Assembly: GCF_004348985.1 (NCBI RefSeq)
Contig: NZ_SMKW01000003.1
Span: 186,001-250,000 of the forward strand
Direction of reading: 5' to 3'
Origin: Saccharopolyspora elongata
Lineage (GTDB): Bacteria > Actinomycetota > Actinomycetes > Mycobacteriales > Pseudonocardiaceae
Length of the DNA: 64,000 nucleotides
Shown here in pieces: positions 32,560 to 41,000 of this stretch (position 1 is its first letter; each line of letters begins with the position of its first letter). A program made the translations under genes and the position numbers. A model generated the notes under the pieces. That model saw nothing but the letters and a program-made list of their open reading frames with translations, was not told the origin of the DNA and did no database searches.

Positions 32560-32609
32560 GATTTCGCGCGAAATCGGCGAAGGGGGAACCGCTGATTTCG
32601 CGCGAAATC
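32560..32609. promoter_or_regulatory. Twin 16-bp palindromes between exporter and whiB
   Basis: GATTTCGCGCGAAATC occurs twice, at 32560-32575 and 32594-32609, 34 bases apart centre to centre (about three helical turns). Each is a perfect palindrome, and together with flanking GGC/GCC they can also form one longer hairpin. They lie 8 bases past the WhiB stop codon and upstream of the exporter gene, so they may be a whiB terminator or paired operator sites for the exporter. The rest of the 32287-32616 gap shows no gene. Confidence 0.6.
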
Positions 32610-32616
32610 GCCCTCG

Positions 32617-32937
32617 CTAGGCGGCTCGGCTGCTGGCGATGAGGTCTCGCCGCTCGCGTTCGCCCAAGCCGCCCCAGACCCCGTAGGGCTCGCGGGCCTT
32701 CAGTGCATGGGCTCGGCACTGCCGCATGACCGGGCAGTCCTGGCAGATGCGCTTCGCTCGCCGTTCGCGGTTCTCGCGGGCGCTGCCGCGTTCGTTCTCC
32801 GGGTGGAAGAACCTGCTCGCCTTGACGTCGCGGCAGGCGGCCTGGAGCTGCCAGTGCCAGGCTTCGCTGACCGGTTTGGGCAACCGAGCTGTTGCGGCCA
32901 CTGCTACCACCTCCGGTGATCTCGCTTTCGCCGGCAC
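32617..32937 (-). CDS. WhiB-family transcriptional regulator
   Basis: A 106-residue WhiB-like iron-sulfur protein. Four cysteines are present (AACRDV and CQDCPVMRQC) to bind a 4Fe-4S cluster, followed by the turn GVWGGLGERER and a basic C-terminus. The N-terminal extension (MPAKARSPEVVAVAATARLP) precedes the aromatic HWQLQAACRD. WhiB proteins bind sigma factor region 4 and respond to NO, O2 or redox state. Its nearest targets could be the exporter downstream. The start at 32937 follows a gap of 190 bases to the CsoR gene on the other strand. Confidence 0.92.
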   Translation of the reverse strand: MPAKARSPEVVAVAATARLPKPVSEAWHWQLQAACRDVKASRFFHPENERGSARENRERRAKRICQDCPVMRQCRAHALKAREPYGVWGGLGERERRDLIASSRAA

Positions 32938-33074
32938 TCAGTCGCCCTACCCAGGTCGGCGCCCCGGCACACGTGCCGCCGGGAAGATCGAGCGGGATTC
33001 ACTTGATCGTTCGCGTACCCGGCCAACGGGTCGGATGTGCACAGTGGACGGTCCCGTCGAGCCGTCCGCCCTGC

Positions 33075-33089
33075 TACCGGTCGGGGGTA
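33075..33089. promoter_or_regulatory. Possible degenerate CsoR operator
   Basis: TACCGGTCGGGGGTA, 36 bases before the first CsoR gene, keeps the TACC...GGGGTA frame of CsoR/RcnR operators but with a mismatched centre. It is much weaker than the site at 34893-34907; autoregulation is inferred. Confidence 0.35.
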
Positions 33090-33124
33090 CTCTCTAGTCC
33101 GGACCGGCGGCGATGGGAGCGGAG

Positions 33125-33406
33125 ATGCACGGATACACCGGGGACAAGGACAACTACCTGAAGCGCTTGGCGCGCATCGAGGGGCAGGTCCGCGGCTTGG
33201 CCCGGATGATCGAGGAGGACAAGTACTGCATCGACATCCTGACGCAGATCTCCGCGGCCACCAAGGGCCTGCAGGCGGTGTCGCTGCGGCTGCTGGACGA
33301 GCACCTCAAGCACTGCGTGGCCGAGGCGCTGTCCGAGGGCGGGAAGAACGCCGACGAGAAGGTGCGCGAGGCGAGCGAGGCGATCGCGCGGCTGGTCAAG
33401 TCCTGA
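33125..33406 (+). CDS. csoR: CsoR-family metal-sensing repressor (copy 1)
   Basis: A 93-residue all-helical repressor. The ligand set of copper sensors is intact: Cys in KYCIDIL, His and Cys in DEHLKHCVAE. Arg/Lys residues of helix 1 (YLKRLARIEGQVRGLARMIE) form the DNA-contact face. ATG 33125 (MHGYTGDKDNY) is chosen because the paralogue at 34575 starts identically and GGAG lies 6 bases before it. CsoR tetramers release DNA when Cu(I) binds. No transporter follows; it ends at a strong terminator. Confidence 0.9.
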   Translation: MHGYTGDKDNYLKRLARIEGQVRGLARMIEEDKYCIDILTQISAATKGLQAVSLRLLDEHLKHCVAEALSEGGKNADEKVREASEAIARLVKS

Positions 33407-33442
33407 CCCGCGCCACCGCCGCGCCGAAGTCGAGTGGTGGGT

Positions 33443-33477
33443 GAGGGGCACCCGCGACCTGGTCGCGGGTGCCCCTC
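33443..33477. terminator. Bidirectional hairpin terminator
   Basis: Perfect 16-bp arms GAGGGGCACCCGCGAC (33443-33458) and GTCGCGGGTGCCCCTC (33462-33477) with a 3-nt loop sit between the convergent csoR and DUF305 genes. Confidence 0.8.
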
Positions 33478-33488
33478 GCTGCGGGTGG

Positions 33489-34109
33489 TCAGCCCTGGGG
33501 GAGCAAGCCGCGCATGGTGTCGATCTCGGCTTGCTGGGTGTCGATGATCTGCTGCGCCATCTGCTTCGCGGCCGGGAACCGGCCGCTGTCGAGCTCGGTC
33601 CGAGCCATGGTGACCGCGCCCTCGTGGTGCTTGATCATCAGCGTCAGGAACTGCCGGTCGAACTCCGCGCCGCGGGCCTGTTCGAGCTGCTGCATCTCGG
33701 TGTCCGACATCATGCCGCCCATGTCGCCGTGACCCATGGCGCCGTGGTCCATGCCGGGCGTGGACTCCGGGGCGCCCCAGTCGCGCAGCCAGCCGGTGAG
33801 CGTCTGGATCTCCGGGCCCTGCGCGGCCTCGATCTGCCGGGCGAGGTTCTTGACCTCCTCGGACTGCGCCCGCTCCGGCACCAGCCGGGACATCTCGATC
33901 GCCTGCTCGTGGTGCGGGATCATGCCCTGCGCGAACGTGACGTCGGCCGCGTTGTTCGCCGCCTGCTGGTCGGCCCCGGGCTGGGTGGCGCTGGTCGGCG
34001 CCCCGTGGCCGGGCATGTTGCTCATGTCGTCACCGCCGCCGCAACCGGCCAGGACGGCCGCCGCCGCGACCGCGCCGATGGCAGCGGTGAGCACGCGCGT
34101 GCGCTTCAT
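33489..34109 (-). CDS. DUF305 lipoprotein, putative copper-binding
   Basis: A 206-residue secreted lipoprotein: signal sequence with lipobox VLAGC at Cys23, then two DUF305 repeats each with a Met/His face (FAQGMIPHHEQAIEMSRL and LTLMIKHHEGAVTMARTE) and a Met/His-rich linker MDHGAMGHGDMGGMMSD. DUF305 proteins are frequent beside copper-resistance genes, and the MxxHH patterns suit Cu(I)/Cu(II) capture at the cell surface. It follows the DUF6153-type gene and the second csoR on the same strand, so all three are likely derepressed together by copper. Confidence 0.88.
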   Translation of the reverse strand: MKRTRVLTAAIGAVAAAAVLAGCGGGDDMSNMPGHGAPTSATQPGADQQAANNAADVTFAQGMIPHHEQAIEMSRLVPERAQSEEVKNLARQIEAAQGPEIQTLTGWLRDWGAPESTPGMDHGAMGHGDMGGMMSDTEMQQLEQARGAEFDRQFLTLMIKHHEGAVTMARTELDSGRFPAAKQMAQQIIDTQQAEIDTMRGLLPQG

Positions 34110-34188
34110 GGTGTTGTCCTCGTCTTTCGTGAGCTGAAAAGGGCATGCGGAAGCAGGCCACGTGGATCCGTGGCCGCTCAGCTGCCGA

Positions 34189-34560
34189 TCAGCGCCGAAG
34201 CACGCACAACACCGCTAACCGCCGGGGGACCGGGGTGGGCGGCCGGAAGCGGGTGAACGCCGTGATCGCGAGCGGCTTCGGGTTCTCCGCCGAGGCGCTC
34301 GCGATGCGGCGCAGGAGGGGTAGCAGGAGCGCGATGAACCCGGCGGCGATCGCCAGGCACAGGTGCAGCAGGCCGTGGTCCGGTGCTGCGGGCGGTTCGC
34401 CGTGCTCGGTGGGCGTCGCGGAATGCATGGCTACCGCGGCCGACGGGTGTGGCTGGTCGTGCTGCGCGGGCACGTGGTGCATCAGCACCACGCCGAGCGC
34501 GAGGACCACCAGGAGTCCCCACCGCACCAGCCTTGAACGCGCCTGCACGACACCAACCAT
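34189..34560 (-). CDS. Small membrane protein, DUF6153-like
   Basis: A 123-residue protein with an N-terminal hydrophobic helix (WGLLVVLALGVVLMHHVP), a His-rich extracellular loop (AQHDQPHPSAAVAMHS, EHGEPPAAPDHGLLHLC) and a second helix (LAIAAGFIALLLPLL), ending with a basic tail. This layout matches DUF6153 proteins that accompany DUF305 genes in actinobacteria. The histidines could bind copper outside the membrane. It starts 15 bases after the csoR copy 2 stop, on the same transcript. Confidence 0.75.
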   Translation of the reverse strand: MVGVVQARSRLVRWGLLVVLALGVVLMHHVPAQHDQPHPSAAVAMHSATPTEHGEPPAAPDHGLLHLCLAIAAGFIALLLPLLRRIASASAENPKPLAITAFTRFRPPTPVPRRLAVLCVLRR

Positions 34561-34574
34561 ACCCGGGCTGGGTT

Positions 34575-34856
34575 TCAGGACCTGACGAGCCGGGCGATCG
34601 CGTCGCTGGCCTCGCGGATCTTCTCGTCGGCCTGCCCGCCGCCGTCGGCCACCGCCTCGGCGACGCAGTGCTGGAGGTGTTCGTCCAGCAGCCCCAGGGC
34701 CACCGCCTGCAGGGCCTTGGTGGTCGCCGAGACCTGGGTCAGCACGTCGATGCAGTACTCGTCGTTGTCGATCATCCGGGCCAGGCCGCGCACCTGGCCC
34801 TCGATGCGGCGCAGTCGCTTGGCGTAGTCGTCCTTGTTCTGGGTGTAGCCGTGCAT
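34575..34856 (-). CDS. csoR: CsoR-family metal-sensing repressor (copy 2)
   Basis: A 93-residue paralogue of the protein at 33125, nearly colinear (MHGYTQNKDDYAKRLRRIEG), with the same Cys-His-Cys ligands (EYCIDVL, DEHLQHC). It is first in an operon with the DUF6153-like and DUF305 genes. A clean CsoR operator lies 37 bases before its ATG, so autoregulated copper control of this operon is well supported. GAGGTCGCG upstream provides the ribosome site. Confidence 0.92.
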   Translation of the reverse strand: MHGYTQNKDDYAKRLRRIEGQVRGLARMIDNDEYCIDVLTQVSATTKALQAVALGLLDEHLQHCVAEAVADGGGQADEKIREASDAIARLVRS

Positions 34857-34892
34857 CGCGACCTCCTCGGGTCCTCGGCGACACCTCCGTTA

Positions 34893-34907
34893 TACCCCCA
34901 GGGGGTA
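34893..34907. promoter_or_regulatory. CsoR operator
   Basis: TACCCCCAGGGGGTA is a perfect palindrome around one central base, matching the TACCCCC/GGGGGTA core of known CsoR operators. It lies in the leader of csoR copy 2 and also just 3' of the small membrane gene at 34925. Confidence 0.85.
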
Positions 34908-34924
34908 GCGTCGGCAAGGTGGCC

Positions 34925-35155
34925 TCAGAGGAAGCCGTCCGTCCGGACCGGCTCCTTGGCGGACTCCGGGTCGCGGCGCTCGGTGCGCCGCAGCCACAGC
35001 ACCCCGCCGAGCTGCACCAGCGTGGCGGCGCCGGTCATCACGGCGGCGATGACGGCGAACGCAGGCCACTCGTAGATGAAGCCGAGCACCACGGCGGCGA
35101 CGAAGAAAAGCGCCGTGCGCACCAGCAGCACGCTGAGCCGACTCTTGTTGATCAC
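34925..35155 (-). CDS. Small two-helix membrane protein
   Basis: A 76-residue protein with GTG start (MINKSRLSVLLVRTAL): helix 1 ALFFVAAVVLGFIYEWPAF, helix 2 AVIAAVMTGAATLVQLGGVL, then a charged tail RRTERRDPESAKE. GGAAGG lies nine bases before the GTG; an ATG eight codons upstream is the alternative. No family is recognised. It is upstream of, and on the same strand as, the CsoR operon, with the operator between them. Confidence 0.6.
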   Translation of the reverse strand: MINKSRLSVLLVRTALFFVAAVVLGFIYEWPAFAVIAAVMTGAATLVQLGGVLWLRRTERRDPESAKEPVRTDGFL

Positions 35156-35381
35156 TCCGGGGCACCTTCCTGCAGACATCCGCCACCGCGAGTGTAGGCG
35201 GCCCGATATGTCCGGCTGCGTGCGCGGGGACGGTCATGACCGGGCCTCCAGGCCGCGGATCCGCGGCTCGATCTTGACCGGTGGGAGTCCACCCGGCGGT
35301 TGTGCCTCCCGCTACCGTGGACGGGGTATTCGGTCAGGCCGGGGGTGGGCATTGGTTGCGTTTCCGCGGATTCCGCGGGAG

Positions 35382-36890
35382 ATGTTCGTTTTCACCACCA
35401 CCGAACGTGCTGACCTGCACACCGCCGCGCTTTACGCGTTCGGCGAAGCCAATGAGCGGTTGGAAACCGCGCTGACCTTCGACGACGTGCACGCCCGGCT
35501 GCGATCGGTCGGCTGGTTCGAGCCGGTTTCCGACGAAGAACTCGACGCGACGCTGTCCCGGCTGCGGCAGTGGGGCCTGGTTGACGTGGTGCAGAACCAC
35601 GCCGCGCACTACACCACAGCCGAGGACTACGAGCGCAAGAACCTCCAGTACCTGCTCACCAAACGCGGTGAGGCGGCGTACGAAGGCGTGCAGCACGCGC
35701 TGTCCGTGCTTGCTTCCAGCGGGGCGTTGCAGACTGCTGTGCTGGATGCGATCGCCGAGCGGCTCGGTGAACTGCACAGCCTCATGAGCTCGGAAGTTGC
35801 GTCGAACCGCCGTATCTACACGACGCTGATGGAACTCGAAGGCCATCTCGACGCGCTGCGCACCAACACCAAGCAGTTCAACAGCGAACTGCAGCGGCTG
35901 CTGCGCGCGGACCAGCCGGACCTGGCGACCTTCCAGGAGGTCAAGCGCGCCACCGTCGGATACCTGCAGGAGTTCGTGACGAACCTGGACCAGCGACGCC
36001 ACACCATCCAGGAGGCTGTCGGCCTGGTCGAGGAGCTGGGTGTCGACGCGCTGCACCGGCACGCGGTGGCAGGCGCTGAGCTGCCGAAGCTGAGCACCTC
36101 GGATCCAGAAGCGGAATGGTTGCGGCACCGCGCCGCGAAGTGGGCCGGGCTGCGCGGCTGGTTCCGGCCTGTGGACGATGCCGTGCCACGGGTGGACGAA
36201 CTGCAGGACATCGCCCGGCGCGCGATCGTCCAGCTGCTGCGGGCACTGGACCGGATGAGCGACGTGCGCCGGCGGTCCACCAGTGCGGCGGCGGACTTCC
36301 GTGCCCTTGCGAGGTGGTTCGCCGCAAGCGGCAGTGAAGACGAAGCGCATCGGTTGTTCAACGCCGCGTTCGGGATGTGGCCGGCCCGGCACGCGCACCT
36401 CGCGCACGACGACGGCGAGCTGATCTCCAGCGGCGAAAGCTGGGCCCAGGCCCCACCGGTGCCGGTATCGCCGTTGTTGCGCAGCAGCGGCCGAACCGAA
36501 CGGGTTGCTCGCACCGGCAAGGTCCGCGACGTCGAAGAGGTGCGACGACTCCGGCGTGAGCAGGCCCGGCAGCAGCGCGCCGAGCTGGAGGTCGCCTGGC
36601 GGCAACTGGCCACCCCTGGCCCGATCCGGCTGTCCGGCATCGGCGAGCTGGACCGCGACAGCTTCCACCGCTTGCTGGAGCTGATCGGCCGTGCCCTGAC
36701 CGCCCGCGAGGACGGCAGCGGCGTGCGGCGGGCGATGACCTCCGACGGGCGTGTGGAGATCCTGCTGCGCAGCCCGCACGACGCGGCCACAGCCGCTGTG
36801 CGCACGCCACACGGAGTGTTCAACGGGCCGGACTTCGTCATCGACATTCGCACCACCGGCTCGCGATCGCGAGCTGAGGAGGCGCAGTGA
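35382..36890 (+). CDS. jetA: Wadjet type II JetA (DUF2397/TIGR02677)
   Basis: A 502-residue protein, first of a four-gene operon with overlapping starts. It begins MFVFTTTERADLHTAALYAF, contains a winged-helix-like region (DDVHARLRSVGWFEPVSDEE) and long helices (RRHTIQEAVGLVEELGVDAL), and ends with a small beta region. This matches TIGR02677/DUF2397, the kleisin-like JetA of type II Wadjet, which with JetB and the SMC-like JetC forms the loop-extruding complex that recognises small circular DNA. ATG 35382 has GGGAG just upstream. Identification rests mostly on the conserved gene set. Confidence 0.87.
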   Translation: MFVFTTTERADLHTAALYAFGEANERLETALTFDDVHARLRSVGWFEPVSDEELDATLSRLRQWGLVDVVQNHAAHYTTAEDYERKNLQYLLTKRGEAAYEGVQHALSVLASSGALQTAVLDAIAERLGELHSLMSSEVASNRRIYTTLMELEGHLDALRTNTKQFNSELQRLLRADQPDLATFQEVKRATVGYLQEFVTNLDQRRHTIQEAVGLVEELGVDALHRHAVAGAELPKLSTSDPEAEWLRHRAAKWAGLRGWFRPVDDAVPRVDELQDIARRAIVQLLRALDRMSDVRRRSTSAAADFRALARWFAASGSEDEAHRLFNAAFGMWPARHAHLAHDDGELISSGESWAQAPPVPVSPLLRSSGRTERVARTGKVRDVEEVRRLRREQARQQRAELEVAWRQLATPGPIRLSGIGELDRDSFHRLLELIGRALTAREDGSGVRRAMTSDGRVEILLRSPHDAATAAVRTPHGVFNGPDFVIDIRTTGSRSRAEEAQ

Positions 36891-38098
36891 GCAACCTCAA
36901 CAACCAGCTCGTCAAGCAGGAAACCGAGGAGGTCGCCCGAGGAATCCGCCTGCTGCTGGCCAGGCCGCTGCTCACCGCCGCCGCCGACGAGGACGGCTTC
37001 GACCTGGTGCGGCGGCGGCGCGATCCGATCGTGAAGTGGTTCGACTACTACTGCGGCTGGCGTGCGCTCGTCGAGCCCAGGCTCGGCTACGCGCGGCTCG
37101 GCAAGGTCACCGACCGCCCGGACCCGACCCGCCCGGTCCGCAGGTTGCGCTCCTCACGAGCACCGTTCGACCGCCGCCGCTACACGCTGCTGTGCGTCGC
37201 TGCCGCGGAACTGCTGGCCGCCCCGGTGACCACGATCGGGCTGCTCGCGGACCGGATGGTGCAGGCGACTGCCGCGGAGCCGGCGCTGCCGACGTTCGAC
37301 CCCACCCGCCGCGACGAGCGATCGGCCTACGTGGACTCGTTGAAGTGGCTGGAGCGCTGCGGCGCGATCCGCCCGGTGGACGGCAGCACCGAGAGCTACC
37401 TGGACCACGCGGACGCCAAGGTGCTGTACCAGATCGACACAACGCTGCTGGTGCGACTGCTGGCCGCGCCCGTGCCACCATCCAGACTGGCCGAGCTGGA
37501 GATCGCCGCATTGCTGGCCGAAACCCGCTACGGCGACGCCGCGGACCCGGACGCAGCCGTGTCGGAGAACCAGCGCAACCTGTGGCTACGGCATTCGATC
37601 ATGCGGCGTCTGATCGACGACCCGGTTGTGTACCGCGCGGACCTGACCACGGCACAGCTCGGCTACCTCGCATCGCCGACCGGCCGGCGAATCATCGCCC
37701 GCGGCGTCCAGCAGGCGGGTTGCGTGCTGGAGGAACGCTCCGACGGTTACCTGGTGATCGACCCGGACGCGATCGCGACCGACACGAAGTTCCCGGACGA
37801 CAGCTCGCACCCCAAGGTTGCGGCGCTGCTGGTACTGGACAAGCTCAACGAGACCGCAGACTGGCTGCCGGCCGCCGAACTGACGCACGCCGCTGCCGAA
37901 CTGCTCGACCGGTTCCGCTCCTGGGGCAGGGCATATCGCTCCGACGGTGGCACCCAGCGACTCGCCCACGACGCGGTGGAGATCCTCCGCGCCTTCGGCC
38001 TGGCCGAGCGGCGTGCCGACGGAGCGATTCGCGCGCTACCGGCGGCGGCCCGCTACGCCGTCGAGCGCATCCGGACCGACGAAGCAGGACACCGATGA
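36887..38098 (+). CDS. jetB: Wadjet type II JetB (DUF2398/TIGR02678)
   Basis: A 403-residue protein beginning MSNLNNQLVKQETEEVARGI, followed by LLLARPLLTAAADEDGFDLV and a region of repeated winged-helix character (LLCVAAAELLAAPVTTIGLL, KVAALLVLDKLNETADWLPA). It matches TIGR02678/DUF2398, the kite-like subunit of type II Wadjet, predicted to bind JetA and the JetC heads. Starts and stops are coupled by ATGA overlaps with jetA (36887-36890) and jetC (38095-38098), so stoichiometric translation is expected. Confidence 0.87.
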   Translation: MSNLNNQLVKQETEEVARGIRLLLARPLLTAAADEDGFDLVRRRRDPIVKWFDYYCGWRALVEPRLGYARLGKVTDRPDPTRPVRRLRSSRAPFDRRRYTLLCVAAAELLAAPVTTIGLLADRMVQATAAEPALPTFDPTRRDERSAYVDSLKWLERCGAIRPVDGSTESYLDHADAKVLYQIDTTLLVRLLAAPVPPSRLAELEIAALLAETRYGDAADPDAAVSENQRNLWLRHSIMRRLIDDPVVYRADLTTAQLGYLASPTGRRIIARGVQQAGCVLEERSDGYLVIDPDAIATDTKFPDDSSHPKVAALLVLDKLNETADWLPAAELTHAAAELLDRFRSWGRAYRSDGGTQRLAHDAVEILRAFGLAERRADGAIRALPAAARYAVERIRTDEAGHR

Positions 38099-41000
38099 CC
38101 GTCACCGAACTCGATCCCGATCGGAACAACCAGCGGCGCTGGCGGCCGACCCGCGCCGGGATCGTCAACATCTGGCGCTACTACGGGGAAACCTTCGAGT
38201 TCCACCAGGGGCGGCTGCTGCTGCGCGGCCCCAACGGCACCGGCAAATCCAAGGCACTCGAACTGCTGCTGCCGTACCTGTTCGACGCCAGCCTGCGGCC
38301 GCACCGGCTGTCCACGTTCGGCAGCGGCGACCGGACGATGCACTGGAACCTGATGGGGGAGGGCAACACCGGAAGCACCCGGGTCGGCTACGTATGGCTG
38401 GAATTCGGTCGTGTCATCGATGGCGAACAGGCCTGGTTCAGCTGCGGTGCCCGACTGCAGGCCACCGCCAACACCAAGAACGTGACGTCCACGTACTTCA
38501 CCACCACGCGGCGCGTCGGCCTGCCGGGCGGCGTGCGACTGGTCAACGACGCGGGCAGGCCCTTGATCAAGAGTGATCTCGCGGCCGAGATCGGCGATGA
38601 CGGCGAGGTGTACGGCTCACCGGCCGACTACCGGCGCGCAGTCCGGCAGGCGCTCTTCCCCGGAGTGAGCGAACAGCGCTACGACGCGCTGATCACCGCG
38701 TTGCTGCAGCTGCGCACGCCGAAACTGTCAGAACGGCTGGACCCCAGTGTGCTGTCCACGCTGCTCTCCAAGGCCCTGCCACCACTGGACCACACCGACA
38801 TCGCCGAAATCGCCGAAGGGTTCGAACGCCTCGACCGGCAACGCGAGGAACTCAAGATCCTCGACGGCGAGGTCGCCGAGGCCGAAAAACTTGCCACTAG
38901 GCAGAAGACCTACGCCCAACGCGTCCTGCGGTTCACGGCGGCCGGACTCATCACCGCCACGTCGCAGATGTCCGAGGTTACCCGCAAGGCCCGGGAAAGC
39001 CGCGAAGAACATGCCAAGGCGAAGGCCGAACTCGCGGAGGTGAACAAGCAGGACAACGCCCTGGCGGCGGAGAAAAGCCGGACCGACACCCGCATCGAAG
39101 GAATCGTCGACTCGCCCGCATACCGCGAAGGCAGCCGACTGCCCCAACTGCGGAAGTCGGTCGAAGCAGCCGAGCGTCACGCCGCCGACGCCGCCAGACA
39201 CGCGGCGAACCTGCGCGACCAGGCCATACGGGACGCCGAACGCGCGGCGGAGCTCGCGCGCGAGGCGCAAATGGCAGAACAGGAGACGGACCGCAGGTCA
39301 GGCGAGGCGCGGCAAGCCGCGGAGCGAGCCGGCATGCCGGCGGTCTTGACGGAAATCGCGCGAAGCGCGGACACCGCGAGCGGCCGAAGGCTGCTGCGAG
39401 CCGCCGTGGACAGCAAGGCGAAGCAAGTCGCGCAGGTGCGGCGCGCAGCGGGCGCGCACCGCGAAGCGGTGGAGCACCGCAGCAACGTGGAACGATGGGT
39501 GGAGGCGACGCGGGAGCAGCTCGCCGCAGCGGAGAGCGACGCGGCAGCGGCGCGGCAGGCGTTGGAGCGGCGACTCGGGGAGCTGGCGGCGGAGCTTGTG
39601 CGATGGGCTCAGGCGTGTCGGCAGCTGGTGATGCGAGATCCCGAACGGCTCGCCGAGTTGGTGACCGATCGCGCCGCCTTGCTCGACGTCGTTCGCGAGG
39701 CGGAAAACGTTGTGCTCGAACGATGTTCCATCGCCGAGACCGAGTTGCGCGCCACCCGGTCCGGGCTGTTGGCCGAGATCGCCGGGCACGCGGCGGAGCG
39801 TGGTGAGCTGGAGCGGCGCGTTGATCGCCCACCGCCCACTCCGCACACTCGCGGCATGGACCGGGCGAGCGTGGACGGCGCCCCGCTGTGGAGGCTGTTG
39901 GAGTTCCGGGCGGACGTGCCGGATGCGGTGCGCGCGGCCGTAGAGGCCGGCCTGGAAGCCGCCGGGTTGCTCGACGCGTGGGTGCTGCCCAAGGGCACGC
40001 TCAGCGCCCCTGACCGGGACACCTTCGCCGAGACGCTGTTCTCGGTGTCCGCGCCCGGCCGTTGCCTGGCCGATCTGTTGGTCGTGGACGAGAGGTCCCC
40101 GGTGAGCACGGACCGGGTGCAGCGGTTGCTGGCCGGGATCGCCTTCGGCGACACCGCACCGAACCATCCCGCGGCCATCGGCGGCGACGGCACCTGGCGG
40201 CTGGCCAGCGTGCACGGTCGCTGGCACAAGTCGGAAGCGGAGTTCATCGGCACCGCCGCCCGGGAACGCGCCCGCAGTCGGCGCATCGCGGAGCTGGACG
40301 AACTGATCGAGGCTCTGAAGGTCAGCGTCGACGAAGTCGACGACCGGCTGCGGAACGTCGCGCAGCACCGCGAAGCACTCGTCGCGGAGCTCGCGCAGCG
40401 GCCCGGTTTCGACGGAGTCGATGCCGCCGAAAACGAGCTCACCAAAGCGGAACTGCTTTGCGCGACCCGCGGGGATGCGGTTTCGGCCGCCGAGCAGGAC
40501 CGGCGGTCCCGGGAGGACGAGGTCGCGGCGGCGTGGCGCGAGTTGACCAGCGAAGCGGCTACGCACGGCCTGCCGACCGGCGAGGACAAGCTCGTCGACG
40601 TCGACGCCGCGGTGCGGAACCTGCGCGACGTTGCCGACCTTTGGCTCGACAGCCGTGCGGAATCACGCACCGCTGCCGAAAAGGCGCGGGACGCCGGGCA
40701 TCGGGCGGACGAATCCTCGGACAACGCCGCAGCCGCGAAGGAAACCGCCGACGAGCGCGGCCAGGAAGCCGAGAATGCCGCGATCAAGCTACGCACCGTC
40801 GAGGAATCGGTCGGAACCGAGTACCGGAAGCTGGACGAAGACCTCGCCGCTCTTCGGAAGCAAGGCGAGGAAATCGTCGCGGAGCGGGATCGGTTGCGCG
40901 GAGCAGAGCGGCGGCTGGACGAGCGCATCGGCACGCTGGCCGAACGGCAGCGCGAAGACGAGTCGAGGATGGCGGATGCGACCGAGGCTCGGGACGGCGC

